Assembly (NCBI RefSeq): GCF_001509555.1
Contig: NZ_LMAS01000003.1
Location: forward strand, 515,175-579,174
Direction of reading: 5' to 3'
Length of the DNA: 64,000 nt
Source of the DNA: Bacillus sp. FJAT-29937
GTDB taxonomy: Bacteria; Bacillota; Bacilli; Bacillales; Cytobacillaceae
Position 1 is the stretch's first letter. Each line of letters starts with the position of its first letter. A program made the position numbers and the translations under genes. The notes under the pieces were generated by a model, which made no database searches, was not told the origin of the DNA, and saw nothing but the letters and a program-made list of their open reading frames with translations. Of the stretch, positions 37,858 through 48,076 are shown one piece after another.

Positions 37858-37905
37858 AAGACTAGTGGCAATGGAATACCTTATTGATAGGGGCACAGAC
37901 CCTAA

Positions 37906-37934
37906 TTGCTTGTTTATTTTATGTGTAATAAAAT
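37906..37934 (+). promoter_or_regulatory. Candidate sigma-A promoter of the mutAB-meaB operon
   Basis: TTGCTT (37906-37911), 17-bp spacer, TAAAAT (37929-37934), about 50 bp before mutA. A small TAGGG/CCCTA inverted repeat lies just upstream (37888-37904). Confidence 0.5.
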
Positions 37935-37982
37935 ATATATAAGCATACGGAGGGAGGGGAAGCTGTCGTTTAGACAGTGATA

Positions 37983-39815
37983 ATGACAATAAAAAAGATG
38001 ATGAATGGATCATTTGATACGTTTTCCCTTAGTGATTGGGAGAAAAAAGCCGAAGAGGCCTTAAAGGGGAAATCTGTTAATTCCTTAAACACAAATACGT
38101 ATGAAAATATTAAATTAAAGCCTCTGTATTCAAAAGAGGATTTTGATAACGAAAAAGCCTCACAGCTTCCTGGTCAGCCTGACTACAGAAGGGGTGCCAA
38201 TTCGCTTGGCTATCTTTCACAGGAATGGAAGGTTGCACAAAAAGTAGCAGTGCAAGAGGGAGAAAGCCTTAAGGAAGCCCTTCATACATCGTTAGAAAAA
38301 GGCCAATCCGCTATTGCGATTAATGCCGAAAAAATGACCATTGAAGAATTTATGAGTTTAATAGAGGGAGTTTATACTCAATTTCCTTTTTCAATTGAAA
38401 TAAATGAAAAACAAATAGAATTGCTTGCAGAATTGTCAAAATTGTCCAATTGCGAAAAGATTTCTGGCTATATCGCGATGGATCCGTTAGCGGCTTTAAA
38501 CGGTACATCAGTTAAACAAGATGTGTACAATAAATTTGCTAATCTAATCCAATCAGCTGACAGCAGTATGCCAAATCTTCGTACCATCCTTGTTAACACA
38601 AGTGTCTACAATCATGCAGGCGCTAATGCTGTTCAGGAACTTGCTTTGGTATTGTCAACAGGGGTTCACCATGTTCAACAGTTCCTTAATCAAGGACTAA
38701 AGCTAGATACTATCTTTAGAAAAATGGTTTTCAAATTTTCTATTGGTGCAAACTTTTTCATGGAAATTGCAAAGCTTCGTGCTGCAAGACTTCTTTGGAA
38801 TAAGGTAACGGAGGCATACGGGCTAAATTCTCAAGATCACAGCATGGTCATTACTGCCGAAACGGCTGCCTTTACGAAAACCGTTTATGACCCATATGTA
38901 AATATTCTGAGAGCAGTGAATGAGGCATTTGCTGCAGTCCTTGGGGGAATTCAATATCTTCATGTTAGTCCGTTTAATGAGCCAGAAGGAAGGTCAACAC
39001 CTTTTTCTGAACGAATTGCGCGCAATACTCAATTAATCTTAAAACATGAAGCACATTTAGAAAAAGTGATCGATCCTGCTGGGGGCTCCTGGTATATTGA
39101 AAGTTTAACAGAAGAGCTTGCTGAAAAAGCTTGGATATTGTTTCAGGAAATAGAAGATCAAGATGGAATTGAGAAATGTTTGGCGTCTGGCTGGATACAG
39201 GCTCAAATTGCTGAAGTCTTGGCTAATAGAAGCGAAGATATTTTCACAAGAAAGAAAAGTGTAATTGGAACGAATGTATACGCAAACCTAAGTGACTCTC
39301 CACTGCAGTTACATGAAAGGGCTAACGCAAATCAAGGGGGCATCCCTCAAGTCCGATTATCAGAGCCATTTGAACAACTGCGTAAACTGGCGGAAAGAAT
39401 GGGGAAAGCAGGGAACAAGCCGGCAGCTGGATTAATTTGTTTAGGAGAATTAAAGTCCCATAAAGCAAGAAAAGATTTCATTAGCGGTTTCTTTGCCCCT
39501 GGCGGCATTCACGCGTTCGAAAGTTCGAATATCATTAAGTCAGAAACAGCTGTGCAATTTGTGATGGAGTCAAATCTACAACACTATGTGATGTGCGGAA
39601 CGGACAAACAGTATGAGGAAATAGGGATTGAAATCATTAACTTAATAAAAGAAAAGCAGCCTGATGTAAAGCTGTATCTTGCCGGTCTTCCAGATTCAGA
39701 TAAACAGGAGCAATATAGGCTAGCTGGTGTGGATCAATTTATTCACCTTCGCAGTAATTGTTTTGAAATCCTATCTTCTCTGTTAAGCGAAATGGAGGTG
39801 GCAAGCAATGACTAA
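37983..39815 (+). CDS. mutA: Methylmalonyl-CoA mutase small subunit
   Basis: A 610-residue non-catalytic partner of MutB. It shares the TIM-barrel mutase fold (for example [22 protein letters not shown] and [24 protein letters not shown]) but the C-terminal B12-like domain lacks the DxHxxG cobalamin-binding motif, as expected for this subunit. Start choice: GGAGGGAGGGG (37949-37959) lies far upstream, but a 15-nt hairpin (CTGTC-GTTTA-GACAG, 37963-37977) separates it from ATG 37983; with the hairpin folded the spacing becomes 8 nt. GTG 37977 is an alternative. It overlaps mutB by 8 bp. Confidence 0.92.
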   Translation: MTIKKMMNGSFDTFSLSDWEKKAEEALKGKSVNSLNTNTYENIKLKPLYSKEDFDNEKASQLPGQPDYRRGANSLGYLSQEWKVAQKVAVQEGESLKEALHTSLEKGQSAIAINAEKMTIEEFMSLIEGVYTQFPFSIEINEKQIELLAELSKLSNCEKISGYIAMDPLAALNGTSVKQDVYNKFANLIQSADSSMPNLRTILVNTSVYNHAGANAVQELALVLSTGVHHVQQFLNQGLKLDTIFRKMVFKFSIGANFFMEIAKLRAARLLWNKVTEAYGLNSQDHSMVITAETAAFTKTVYDPYVNILRAVNEAFAAVLGGIQYLHVSPFNEPEGRSTPFSERIARNTQLILKHEAHLEKVIDPAGGSWYIESLTEELAEKAWILFQEIEDQDGIEKCLASGWIQAQIAEVLANRSEDIFTRKKSVIGTNVYANLSDSPLQLHERANANQGGIPQVRLSEPFEQLRKLAERMGKAGNKPAAGLICLGELKSHKARKDFISGFFAPGGIHAFESSNIIKSETAVQFVMESNLQHYVMCGTDKQYEEIGIEIINLIKEKQPDVKLYLAGLPDSDKQEQYRLAGVDQFIHLRSNCFEILSSLLSEMEVASND

Positions 39816-42003
39816 AAAGCCAGATTTTAAAAGCATTCCTCTTTTTGACAGGCAGAAGCCATCTAAGGAAGAGTGGATAAAGAAAGCAGAAGCCGAAATT
39901 AACGCTTCGATTGATGATCTTCTATTTGAAACGAATGAACAGATTGCTATAAAACCTCTGTATACAGAAGATGATCTTAAAGGCTTAGAGCATATGGATG
40001 GTGCACCTGGGTTGCCACCATATACACGCGGACCATATCCGACTATGTATGTAAACCGCCCATGGACTGTCCGTCAATATGCTGGTTTTTCAACAGCTGA
40101 GGAAAGTAATGCTTTTTACCGAAGAAACCTTGCAATGGGGCAAAAGGGGTTATCAGTTGCGTTTGACCTTGCTACACATCGAGGCTATGATTCTGATCAT
40201 CCGAGAGTTGTTGGGGATGTAGGAAAAGCTGGAGTAGCAATAGATTCTATCTTAGATATGAAAACGCTTTTCGAAGGGATCCCTTTAGATCAAATGTCTG
40301 TATCCATGACAATGAATGGTGCAGTTCTCCCGATCATGGCTTTCTTTATTGTAACGGCAGAAGAGCAGGGAGTTAGCCAGGATAAATTATCAGGCACGAT
40401 TCAAAATGATATTTTAAAAGAATATATGGTAAGAAATACGTATATTTATCCCCCAGATATGTCGATGAAAATTATTGCTGATATTTTCGAATACACGTCT
40501 AAGTATATGCCAAAGTTTAATAGCATCAGTATTTCCGGCTATCATATGCAGGAGGCGGGGGCACCGGCAGATATTGAACTGGCTTATACACTTGCTGACG
40601 GCCTGGAGTATGTTAGAACGGGATTAAAGGCTGGAATAGATGTCGATTCTTTTGCTCCAAGACTATCGTTTTTCTGGGCAATTGGCATGAATTACTTTAT
40701 GGAAGTTGCCAAAATGCGTGCAGCCCGGTTTATTTGGGCAAAGATGATGAAAACCTTTGAGCCGAAAAACGCTAAGTCAATGGCACTTAGAACTCATTCT
40801 CAGACTTCCGGCTGGAGTTTAACCGAGCAGGATCCGTTTAATAATGTAACGAGGACATTAATTGAAGCACATGCTGCGGCAATGGGACACACACAGTCAC
40901 TTCATACAAATGCTTTAGATGAAGCGATTGCGTTGCCAACTGATTTTTCCGCTCGGATTGCAAGAAATACACAGCTTTATCTGCAGGAGGAAACGGGTAT
41001 AACAAACGTTATCGACCCATGGGCAGGTTCCTATTATGTTGAAGCTTTGACAGATCAATTAATCAAACGCGCCTTTGAGCATATTGAAGAAATAGAAAAT
41101 CTCGGCGGAATGGCAAAGGCTATTGAAACAGGACTGCCAAAAATGAAAATTGAAGAGGCGGCTGCACGAAGGCAAGCACAGATTGATTCCGGGAAAGAAA
41201 CGATTATCGGAGTAAATAAGTACAGGCTTGAACAAGAAGAGCCGATTGAGATTTTGGATATTGACAATACGGCAGTCCGCTTAAAACAAATTGAGAAGCT
41301 AGAAACGCTTAAGGCTTCACGAGATGAAGAAAACGTCAATAAAGCGCTTGAAGCAATTAAGCAGGCTGCCGAAACCGGAGAAGGCAATCTGCTGGAGTTA
41401 GCTGTTCAAGCAGCAAGAGCACGGGCAACACTTGGCGAAATTTCCTATGCTATTGAAAAGGTGGCCAATCGCCATAAAGCGATCATTCGATCAATAAGCG
41501 GTGTTTACAGTTCTGCATTTTCTAATGAAGAAGAAATTGCAGAAGTGAAGACGATGACGGACGATTTCTTAGAAAATGAAGGCAGAAGACCAAGAATTCT
41601 CATAGCCAAAATGGGGCAGGACGGACATGACCGCGGAGCAAAAGTCATTGCAACAGCATTTGCGGATTTAGGCTTTGATGTGGATATTGGGCCATTATTC
41701 CAGACTCCTGATGAAACTGCCAAACAGGCAGTTGAAAATGATGTTCATGTTATAGGGATTAGTTCATTGGCTGCTGGCCATAAAACATTACTTCCCCAGC
41801 TGATTGATGAGCTTAAAAAGCTTGGCAGGGAAGATATTCTAGTCGTTATTGGCGGAGTTATTCCAGCTCAAGACTACGAATACTTATATGAACAAGGTGC
41901 AGCAGCTATATTTGGACCTGGTACAGTTATTCCTGTCGCAGCGCAAAAAGTCATTCGTGAGATTTATAATCGCCTAGGTTACGAGGAAATAGCAAATGGA
42001 TAA
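39808..42003 (+). CDS. mutB: Methylmalonyl-CoA mutase large (catalytic) subunit
   Basis: A 731-residue adenosylcobalamin-dependent enzyme that interconverts (R)-methylmalonyl-CoA and succinyl-CoA. The substrate barrel ([34 protein letters not shown]) is followed by the cobalamin domain with the base-off His motif [11 protein letters not shown] and [16 protein letters not shown] lies in the end of mutA. Overlaps meaB by 8 bp, implying translational coupling of all three genes. Confidence 0.97.
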   Translation: MTKKPDFKSIPLFDRQKPSKEEWIKKAEAEINASIDDLLFETNEQIAIKPLYTEDDLKGLEHMDGAPGLPPYTRGPYPTMYVNRPWTVRQYAGFSTAEESNAFYRRNLAMGQKGLSVAFDLATHRGYDSDHPRVVGDVGKAGVAIDSILDMKTLFEGIPLDQMSVSMTMNGAVLPIMAFFIVTAEEQGVSQDKLSGTIQNDILKEYMVRNTYIYPPDMSMKIIADIFEYTSKYMPKFNSISISGYHMQEAGAPADIELAYTLADGLEYVRTGLKAGIDVDSFAPRLSFFWAIGMNYFMEVAKMRAARFIWAKMMKTFEPKNAKSMALRTHSQTSGWSLTEQDPFNNVTRTLIEAHAAAMGHTQSLHTNALDEAIALPTDFSARIARNTQLYLQEETGITNVIDPWAGSYYVEALTDQLIKRAFEHIEEIENLGGMAKAIETGLPKMKIEEAAARRQAQIDSGKETIIGVNKYRLEQEEPIEILDIDNTAVRLKQIEKLETLKASRDEENVNKALEAIKQAAETGEGNLLELAVQAARARATLGEISYAIEKVANRHKAIIRSISGVYSSAFSNEEEIAEVKTMTDDFLENEGRRPRILIAKMGQDGHDRGAKVIATAFADLGFDVDIGPLFQTPDETAKQAVENDVHVIGISSLAAGHKTLLPQLIDELKKLGREDILVVIGGVIPAQDYEYLYEQGAAAIFGPGTVIPVAAQKVIREIYNRLGYEEIANG

Positions 42004-43117
42004 GGAGAAAAAACCTGAATGGTTTGATGGCGCAAATCCCGACGGCTTTACAAGTGTAGTAAAGAAGGGAGTGGAATTGCCGCAGGATGGCTATGGGTTT
42101 ACAAAGAATACTAGATTCAAAAAGAAGAATAAGCTTGAACTTAATAATGATGAACTAGCTGCTGGCATTCTTGAAGGAAGCCGCTCCATACTTGCCCGTG
42201 CCATTACTCTAATTGAAAGCAATGCAGAGCATCATTTCCGAAAAGCCCAGGAGCTTTTACAAGAGCTCCTCCCGTATTCAGGGAGGGCCCTTCGAATTGG
42301 GATAACCGGTGTTCCAGGGGCAGGAAAGAGTACTTTTATTGAGGCTTTCGGAACTTATTTATGTGATTTAGGCTTGAAGGTGGCGGTTCTTGCCATTGAC
42401 CCAAGTTCGAAAATCAGCGGAGGAAGCATTCTCGGTGATAAAACGAGAATGGAGCACCTCTCCCGGAATCCTAGAGCCTATATTCGCCCTTCCCCATCTG
42501 CAGGAAAGCTCGGGGGTGTTCACAGAAAAACGAGAGAAACGATGCTTATTTGTGAGGCGGCAGGCTTTGATGTCATTCTTATTGAAACGGTTGGTGTTGG
42601 ACAAAGCGAAGTGATCGTCAGAGATATGGTCGACTTTTTTATGCTATTGACATTAACTGGGGCAGGGGATGAGCTTCAAGGAATGAAAAAAGGAATTATG
42701 GAACTGGCAGATGCAGTAGTCGTTAATAAAGCGGATGGACAAAATAAAAAACTCGCATTAAAAACAAAATCCGAATATAGCCGAATCCTTCATTTTCTGC
42801 AGCCCGCAACAAAAGGCTGGGGAACAAAAGCGTTTACTTGTTCGGCCAGATACAATGAAGGCATGAAGGAAATATGGGATACGATTCAAATCTTTGAACA
42901 GCAGACGAAAGAATCAGGTGTTTTTGCTGAACGCAGAAGAGTGCAGCAAAAGGAATGGATTTACTCTATGATCATGGATCAGCTGCAATTCAGCTTTTTC
43001 TATCATGAGGATGTTAAGCAGCTGCTGCCGAAGATGGAAAATGAAGTCATTGCGGGGAATCGCACTGCGACTTCAGCAGTGGGAGAATTATTTGAGGCAT
43101 ACGTGAAAAAATTGTAA
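41996..43117 (+). CDS. meaB: MeaB-family G3E GTPase, mutase chaperone
   Basis: A 373-residue metallochaperone-type GTPase. Walker [13 protein letters not shown] lies near residue 104; further G motifs are ETVGVGQSE and VVNKADG. The MeaB family loads adenosylcobalamin on methylmalonyl-CoA mutase and protects it from inactivation; the overlap with mutB supports that role over the older annotation as ArgK transport ATPase. SD is weak (the start lies inside mutB), consistent with coupling. Confidence 0.94.
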   Translation: MDKEKKPEWFDGANPDGFTSVVKKGVELPQDGYGFTKNTRFKKKNKLELNNDELAAGILEGSRSILARAITLIESNAEHHFRKAQELLQELLPYSGRALRIGITGVPGAGKSTFIEAFGTYLCDLGLKVAVLAIDPSSKISGGSILGDKTRMEHLSRNPRAYIRPSPSAGKLGGVHRKTRETMLICEAAGFDVILIETVGVGQSEVIVRDMVDFFMLLTLTGAGDELQGMKKGIMELADAVVVNKADGQNKKLALKTKSEYSRILHFLQPATKGWGTKAFTCSARYNEGMKEIWDTIQIFEQQTKESGVFAERRRVQQKEWIYSMIMDQLQFSFFYHEDVKQLLPKMENEVIAGNRTATSAVGELFEAYVKKL

Positions 43118-43215
43118 ATGGATGCAGTCCATCAGGCAGTTGCATTGAAAAGGATGATTAATTATTGGTATGATGTAAGTATGGCAAACTTTTGAAACAA
43201 GGAGGAGCATTTTAA

Positions 43216-43653
43216 ATGAATATGGATTTTAATTTATTTATGACGGATGTCGTTAATCAAGCACGTAAAGAAATCGTGGCTGCAGGCTATGAAGAGCTAA
43301 AAACACCAAACGAGGTGGAGGAAGCTCTGAAAAAATCTGGAACTACATTAGTAATGGTTAATTCTGTTTGTGGCTGTGCCGGTGGAATTGCTCGACCTGC
43401 AGCAGCACACTCCGTTCACTATGATAAGCGCCCAGACCATTTAGTTTCAGTATTTGCTGGACAGGATAAAGAGGCAACTGCGGCTGCAAGAGATTATTTC
43501 ACAGGATATCCGCCATCATCTCCTTCTTTTGCATTGCTGAAGGATGGAAAACTAGTTACGATGATTGAACGTCATGAAATCGAAGGACACGAACCAATGG
43601 CTGTCGTACAAAAACTGCAAAATGCTTTTGAACAATATTGTGATGATCTGTAA
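43216..43653 (+). CDS. brxB: Bacilliredoxin BrxB (YqiW)
   Basis: A 145-residue thioredoxin-fold protein with the CGC active site in [18 protein letters not shown]. It removes bacillithiol from S-bacillithiolated proteins after oxidative stress. SD GGAGGAG precedes ATG 43216; a second in-frame ATG follows at 43222. It has its own terminator, and sits after meaB as B. subtilis yqiW sits before artP. Confidence 0.94.
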   Translation: MNMDFNLFMTDVVNQARKEIVAAGYEELKTPNEVEEALKKSGTTLVMVNSVCGCAGGIARPAAAHSVHYDKRPDHLVSVFAGQDKEATAAARDYFTGYPPSSPSFALLKDGKLVTMIERHEIEGHEPMAVVQKLQNAFEQYCDDL

Positions 43654-43676
43654 AAGTCCCTTTCAGGGGCTTTTTC
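43652..43676 (+). terminator. Terminator after brxB
   Basis: AGTCCCT and AGGGGCT (one G-T pair) enclose TTC, followed by TTTTT; starts within the stop codon. Confidence 0.85.
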
Positions 43677-43711
43677 TTTTGTTTGCTATTCATAATAAAT
43701 ATTCAAAGTAA

Positions 43712-43725
43712 TGTATAATAATTCA
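43712..43725. promoter_or_regulatory. ARG box 1 upstream of artP
   Basis: TGTATAATAATTCA matches the ArgR/AhrC operator pattern TGNATWWWWATNCA at every position. AhrC is encoded at 21.3 kb. Confidence 0.6.
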
Positions 43726-43843
43726 CCTGGATAAATAAAAGATTACTACTAATTTTTAAAAGAATATTTATCAGAATAGTAAAACAGCGGGAAATATAAA
43801 AACATATTGCATAATTATCAGTATGTGTTAAAATACATTTAGT

Positions 43844-43857
43844 TGAATAAATATTAA
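43844..43857. promoter_or_regulatory. ARG box 2 upstream of artP
   Basis: TGAATAAATATTAA matches TGNATWWWWATNCA with one mismatch and ends 15 bp before the -35 of the artP promoter. Two boxes spaced about 130 bp apart could allow AhrC looping. Confidence 0.55.
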
Positions 43858-43872
43858 TTTTTCATAGACTAC

Positions 43873-43901
43873 TTGAAAATTAGTAGAGAATCAACGATAA
43901 T
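43873..43901 (+). promoter_or_regulatory. artPQR promoter
   Basis: TTGAAA (43873-43878), 17-bp spacer, GATAAT (43896-43901), 50 bp before the artP start. Confidence 0.65.
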
Positions 43902-43951
43902 ATATTTCAATAATAATAATAATTTTCAGAAACATACAGGAGGAAATGAAC

Positions 43952-44740
43952 GTGAAAAAAATAGTTTCTTATTTTTTTGTTAGTATTCTATTAATGGGTT
44001 TACTTGCTGCATGTGGAACAAGCGAAGAGCCTTCATCAAATGGATCAGAGAAAAAGGGATCTGAAAAGAAGACGTTAATCATGGGGACATCAGGAGATTA
44101 TGCTCCGTTTGAATACATCGATACAGCTAAAGGCGATGACATTATCGGAATCGATATTGATATTGCTAAAGCAGTAACAGAGAAATTAGGCTATGAATTT
44201 GAAGTTCGTGATATGGATTTTGGCGGCTTAATTCAGGCTCTGCAATCTGGTCAAGTTGACTTCGTTATGGCAGCTATGTCTGCAACAGAAGAAAGAAAGC
44301 AAAGCGTAGATTTCAGTGAAGTATACTATACTTCAAAACATATGATTATTTCTAAAAAAGATAGTGGAATTACAAAGGTAGAAGATCTTAAAGGCAAAAA
44401 GATTGGTGCACAATTAGGTTCGATTCAAGAAGAAAAAGCGAATGAATTAGCTGAAACAGTGGAAATGACAGTGGAAAACCGCAACCGTATTCCTGAATTA
44501 ATTCAAGAAATTAAAGCTGGCCGTTTTGATGCAGTAATTGTTGAAGATACAGTTGCTAAAGGGTACTTAGATAATAACGCTGACATCGAAGGGTTTACTG
44601 TTGAAGACGCTGATGGCGGATATGCGATTGCTTTGCCGAAGAATAGTGAGCTTACTGCTGACTTCAATAAAGCATTGAAAGAAATGATCGATAATGGCGA
44701 AGTAGATGCGATTATTAAAAAGTATTTTGAGGAACAGTAA
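43952..44740 (+). CDS. artP: Arginine ABC transporter substrate-binding lipoprotein
   Basis: A 262-residue solute-binding protein of the polar amino acid family. The lipobox LLAAC near residue 20 follows a hydrophobic signal; the mature part starts with a Ser/Glu/Lys-rich linker and has family motifs such as GTSGDYAPFEY, GIDIDIAKAVTEKLGYEFE and FVMAAMSATEERK. Start GTG 43952 is preferred; AGGAGG (43939-43944) is 7 nt upstream and too close for ATG 43946. B. subtilis ArtP (YqiX) binds arginine; specificity here is by homology and context. Confidence 0.92.
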   Translation: MKKIVSYFFVSILLMGLLAACGTSEEPSSNGSEKKGSEKKTLIMGTSGDYAPFEYIDTAKGDDIIGIDIDIAKAVTEKLGYEFEVRDMDFGGLIQALQSGQVDFVMAAMSATEERKQSVDFSEVYYTSKHMIISKKDSGITKVEDLKGKKIGAQLGSIQEEKANELAETVEMTVENRNRIPELIQEIKAGRFDAVIVEDTVAKGYLDNNADIEGFTVEDADGGYAIALPKNSELTADFNKALKEMIDNGEVDAIIKKYFEEQ

Positions 44741-44756
44741 TATAAGAATTGGCGGC

Positions 44757-44787
44757 GAGGGGCTGTTCTAAAGGACAGCCTCTTTTT
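44757..44787 (+). terminator. Leaky terminator between artP and artQ
   Basis: GGCTGT (44761-44766) pairs with ACAGCC (44775-44780), extended by GAGG/CTCT, and a T5 run follows. Within an ABC operon this usually gives more binding protein than membrane components. Confidence 0.7.
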
Positions 44788-44821
44788 GCCCTGATTGTAA
44801 GAGAGAGGACTGAGCATTCGG

Positions 44822-45481
44822 ATGAATTTAGATTTTACTTCCATACTCCCTTCCCTTCCATACATGATAAAGGGGATTACCATTACACTTCAAATTGTTG
44901 CAGCAGCTGGCCTATTAGGGTTTGTATTGGGAATTATTTTATCATTATTTAAAATAAGTTCCGCTAAACCGTTATTATGGTTTGCAGATGCGTATACTTC
45001 AATTTTCCGTGGAACGCCATTAGTTCTTCAACTGATGATTATATATTTTGGCTCTCCGCAAATATTTGGCTATCAAATTGAACCATACCTTGCTGCTGTT
45101 CTAGCTTTTGGTCTTAATTCTGCAGCATATATTTCCGAAATTATACGTGCGGGAATTCTTGCTGTTGATAAAGGTCAAAGAGAAGCAGCCATGGCTCTTG
45201 GTGTCCCGTACAACAAGATGATGCTTCATATCATTTTACCGCAAGCCTTAAAAAATATTTTACCTGCCCTTATGAATGAATTTATTACATTAACAAAGGA
45301 ATCCGCGATTGTAACAACAATCGGGGTAATGGATATTATGCGCAGAGCGTATCAAGTCGGGGCGAACACATATCGTTTCTTTGAACCATTATTATTAGCT
45401 GGCTTGATTTATTATTTAATGGTTATTACGCTTACACTCCTCGGCAAAGCAGTTGAAAGGAGAATGAGACGCGGTGATTAA
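44822..45481 (+). CDS. artQ: Arginine ABC transporter permease
   Basis: A 219-residue inner-membrane permease of the HisM/GlnP family with about five transmembrane helices and the EAA loop [21 protein letters not shown]. An amino acid ABC permease motif ([15 protein letters not shown]) is visible. It overlaps artR by 8 bp. Confidence 0.94.
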   Translation: MNLDFTSILPSLPYMIKGITITLQIVAAAGLLGFVLGIILSLFKISSAKPLLWFADAYTSIFRGTPLVLQLMIIYFGSPQIFGYQIEPYLAAVLAFGLNSAAYISEIIRAGILAVDKGQREAAMALGVPYNKMMLHIILPQALKNILPALMNEFITLTKESAIVTTIGVMDIMRRAYQVGANTYRFFEPLLLAGLIYYLMVITLTLLGKAVERRMRRGD

Positions 45482-46196
45482 AATTGAAAATTTATATAAG
45501 CAATACGGAAATCTGGAAGTGCTTAAAGGGATATCAACGACGATAAAAGACGGGGAAGTTGTTGCCATTATTGGCCCATCAGGCTCCGGAAAATCGACTT
45601 TTCTCCGCTGTATTAATTTACTGGAAAGCCCAACAGCTGGACAAATTTGGATTGGCGATCAAGATATAACAAATAAGAAAACAAATATTATGAAGGTCCG
45701 TGAAAATGTAGGAATGGTTTTTCAGCATTTTCATCTTTTTCCTCATAAAACAGTTATGCAAAATTTAACATATGCCCCTATGACGGTTAAAGGCATGTCA
45801 AAGCAGGAAGCAGAGAAAATCGGGCTTGAGCTGTTAGCGAAGGTTGGTTTATCCGAAAAGGCTCAGGAATATCCAAACCGCTTATCCGGGGGACAAAAAC
45901 AGCGTGTGGCAATCGCTCGGGCGCTTGCAATGAAACCTGAAGTGATGCTGTTCGATGAACCAACCTCAGCACTAGACCCTGAAATGGTCAAAGAAGTGCT
46001 TGATGTAATGAAGTCGTTGGCACATACGGGAATGACCATGGCAATCGTTACCCATGAGATGGGTTTTGCTAAAGAGGTTGCAGATCGAGTTCTCTTTCTT
46101 GACGGAGGGGTGCTGGTAGAGGATGCGCCGCCAAATGAATTCTTTGCAAATCCTAAATCCGCAAGGGCTCAAGATTTCTTGCAAAAAGTTCTGTAA
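45474..46196 (+). CDS. artR: Arginine ABC transporter ATP-binding protein
   Basis: A 240-residue ATPase. Walker [11 protein letters not shown]-loop [11 protein letters not shown], signature LSGGQKQR, Walker [13 protein letters not shown] and the H-loop THEMG are all intact. SD GGAG lies within artQ. A strong terminator follows. Confidence 0.95.
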   Translation: MIKIENLYKQYGNLEVLKGISTTIKDGEVVAIIGPSGSGKSTFLRCINLLESPTAGQIWIGDQDITNKKTNIMKVRENVGMVFQHFHLFPHKTVMQNLTYAPMTVKGMSKQEAEKIGLELLAKVGLSEKAQEYPNRLSGGQKQRVAIARALAMKPEVMLFDEPTSALDPEMVKEVLDVMKSLAHTGMTMAIVTHEMGFAKEVADRVLFLDGGVLVEDAPPNEFFANPKSARAQDFLQKVL

Positions 46197-46231
46197 TCAT
46201 GTGAAAAAATATAACTTTTAAGAAATTAATG

Positions 46232-46270
46232 AAAAAAGAAGATGAGTTCTATTGATCATCTTCTTTTTTT
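46232..46270 (+). terminator. Terminator of artPQR
   Basis: AAAAAAGAAGATGA and TCATCTTCTTTTTT form a 14-bp stem around a GTTCTATTGA loop, with extra Ts. Confidence 0.92.
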
Positions 46271-46331
46271 TGGACATAATTAAGCTTATAATTATTCGCA
46301 TATAATGGATCTGACTAGGAGTAAATAAACA

Positions 46332-47315
46332 ATGAAGTTTCGCATCGGCTATCGAACAATTAAAACAGCCATAGGTACAACGGCAGCTATTATTTTGGCC
46401 CAAATACTAGGTTTTGATAATTTTGCTTCAGCAGGGATTATTACGATTCTTTGTATAAAGCCTACAAAGAAGATGTCACTGAGGGCATCAATTGACAGAT
46501 TTTTTGCCTGTCTGTTAGGCATTTTTTTATCAGCATTGATTTTTGAAGGAATTGCTTATCACCCATTAATGATTGGGCTATTGCTGTTAGTTTTTATTCC
46601 CCTAACTGTCATGCTCAAGATAAGTGATGGGATTGTGACAAGCAGTGTTAGTATTTTACATTTTTACACTGCAGGGCAAGTAACTTCAGATCTAGTTTTA
46701 AATGAAATTGGCATCATTACTATCGGAATTGGTGTTGCCCTTATTGCAAATCTTTTTATGCCGAGCCTCGATCAGAAGCTTCGAGAATACCAAATACAGA
46801 TTGAAGAAAATTTCAAACGGATTTTTGAGGAAATTGTCATTTATCTTCGGGAAAATGAGAGTAACTGGGACGGGCTGGAACTTACGGAAACGGTTAGGCT
46901 GATTGAGGAAGCTGAAGCCCTATCCTATCGCGATGTAGAAAATCATTTACTGCGCAATGAAAATGTTTATTACAACTATTTTAAAATGAGAGAAAAACAA
47001 ATTGAAATCATTGAGCGGGTTCTTCCAATTGTTACCTCCATTTCCTATACAGTTGAACAAGGAGAAATGGTTGCTGACTTTATCGAGGAATTATCCAAAA
47101 ATATTCATTCAGGAAATACTGCCCATATATTTTTAGAAAAGCTTAATAAAATGAATGAATCTTTTAAAAGCATGGAGTTGCCAAAAACGAGGATTGAATT
47201 TGAAGCACGGGCTGCTCTTGTACAATTTACACGTGAAATTGGCGAATATTTATTAATTAAAAGCTCGACAAAAGAACTCCCGATTGGAAAAAAGGTGCAT
47301 GTTCACAATGAGTAA
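46332..47315 (+). CDS. yqjA: YqjA, aromatic acid exporter-family (ArAE/DUF939) membrane protein
   Basis: A 327-residue protein with an N-terminal set of five to six transmembrane helices (about residues 10-150, starting YRTIKTAIGTTAAIILAQILG) and a C-terminal helical cytoplasmic domain with acidic and coiled-coil stretches. This is the FUSC/ArAE_1 layout of B. subtilis YqjA. Members are proposed effluxers of aromatic acids; substrate here unknown. Confidence 0.88.
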   Translation: MKFRIGYRTIKTAIGTTAAIILAQILGFDNFASAGIITILCIKPTKKMSLRASIDRFFACLLGIFLSALIFEGIAYHPLMIGLLLLVFIPLTVMLKISDGIVTSSVSILHFYTAGQVTSDLVLNEIGIITIGIGVALIANLFMPSLDQKLREYQIQIEENFKRIFEEIVIYLRENESNWDGLELTETVRLIEEAEALSYRDVENHLLRNENVYYNYFKMREKQIEIIERVLPIVTSISYTVEQGEMVADFIEELSKNIHSGNTAHIFLEKLNKMNESFKSMELPKTRIEFEARAALVQFTREIGEYLLIKSSTKELPIGKKVHVHNE

Positions 47316-47350
47316 GGTGAAAACTAACTCCTAAAAAGGTTGGTGATCAC

Positions 47351-47863
47351 ATGCTTAAGCTCATTTATTCGCTGATGATGGTACTTGCGATCTCGCCGAT
47401 CTGGCCTCTTGGGCAAAACCCGGTGCCAGGCGATCCTTTTATCATAGTCAACAAAAAAACAAATGAAGTTGCTTTTATTCATGATAATAAAGTTCAAACA
47501 GTGATCGCTGCGGCAACAGGCAAGAAAGAAGATTTAACACCTGAAGGTTTTTTTACGATTACGGTAAAAGCGAAGGATCCTTATTATCGGAAAAAAGATA
47601 TTAAAGGCGGGGATCCCGAGAATCCTTTAGGAACAAGGTGGATTGGTTTTGATGCAGCGGAAACCGATGGAAGAATGTATGGAATCCATGGCACAAATAA
47701 TCCGGCATCCATTGGAAAATATGTTTCCCAAGGCTGTATCCGCCTGCAAAATGAAGCAGTCGAATCTTTATATGATTTGGTTCCAGTCGGCACGAAAATA
47801 TTAATTGTTACCTCTCCGAATGATTTCGAAGATATTGGGCGTTCCTACGGGGCGATTCAATGA
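47351..47863 (+). CDS. YkuD-type L,D-transpeptidase
   Basis: A 170-residue exported enzyme with an N-terminal hydrophobic signal (MLKLIYSLMMVLAISPIWPLG). The catalytic motif is complete: HGTNNPASIGKYVSQGCIRL, with the active-site Cys and upstream His. L,D-transpeptidases form 3-3 cross-links or attach modifications to peptidoglycan. In position it corresponds to B. subtilis yqjB, but I am not sure the two are orthologous, so no symbol is given. SD AAAGGTTGGTG precedes the ATG. Confidence 0.87.
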   Translation: MLKLIYSLMMVLAISPIWPLGQNPVPGDPFIIVNKKTNEVAFIHDNKVQTVIAAATGKKEDLTPEGFFTITVKAKDPYYRKKDIKGGDPENPLGTRWIGFDAAETDGRMYGIHGTNNPASIGKYVSQGCIRLQNEAVESLYDLVPVGTKILIVTSPNDFEDIGRSYGAIQ

Positions 47864-47895
47864 AAAAAGCAGTGGATTTCTTCCACTGCTTTTTA
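47864..47895. terminator. Bidirectional terminator
   Basis: AAAAAGCAGTGGA and TCCACTGCTTTTT form a perfect stem around TTTCT, with T-runs on either strand. It serves the L,D-transpeptidase gene and the convergent prli42. Confidence 0.93.
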
Positions 47896-47902
47896 AATTC
47901 TA

Positions 47903-47998
47903 TCAGAAAAGAAATGAGGCTCCAACTAACAATGAAGATGCCAGCATTGCAAAAATCATTAAATATACGATGATTTTACGTGCTTTTTTATTAGACAA
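47903..47998 (-). CDS. prli42: Prli42, 31-aa stressosome membrane anchor
   Basis: A 31-codon gene too short for ordinary gene calling. It starts at TTG 47998 and reads MSNKKARKIIVYLMIFAMLA followed by a short hydrophobic end, stop at 47903-47905. A basic N-terminus plus one transmembrane helix matches Prli42, the conserved Firmicute miniprotein that in Listeria anchors the stressosome through RsbR. Support: SD AAGGGGGA (48012-48005) at correct spacing, a promoter TTGTTC-17-TAAAAT on the minus strand (48063-48035), and the shared terminator at 47864-47895. Function by homology only. Confidence 0.9.
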   Translation of the reverse strand: MSNKKARKIIVYLMIFAMLASSLLVGASFLF

Positions 47999-48034
47999 AA
48001 TAATTCCCCCTTGAATCTATATTCTCTTACTTAC

Positions 48035-48063
48035 ATTTTACTAGGAAAAATCAAAATGAACAA
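48035..48063 (-). promoter_or_regulatory. Promoter of prli42
   Basis: On the minus strand: TTGTTC (48063-48058), 17-bp spacer, TAAAAT (48040-48035), about 37 bp before the prli42 start. Confidence 0.55.
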
Positions 48064-48076
48064 CCGCTCGAATTCG

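Noticed and set aside
37888-37904. REP-like TAGGG/CCCTA repeat with GGGGCACAGACCC
   Set aside because: Resembles short Bacillus intergenic repeats, but it is a single small copy in this window with no partner or transposase.
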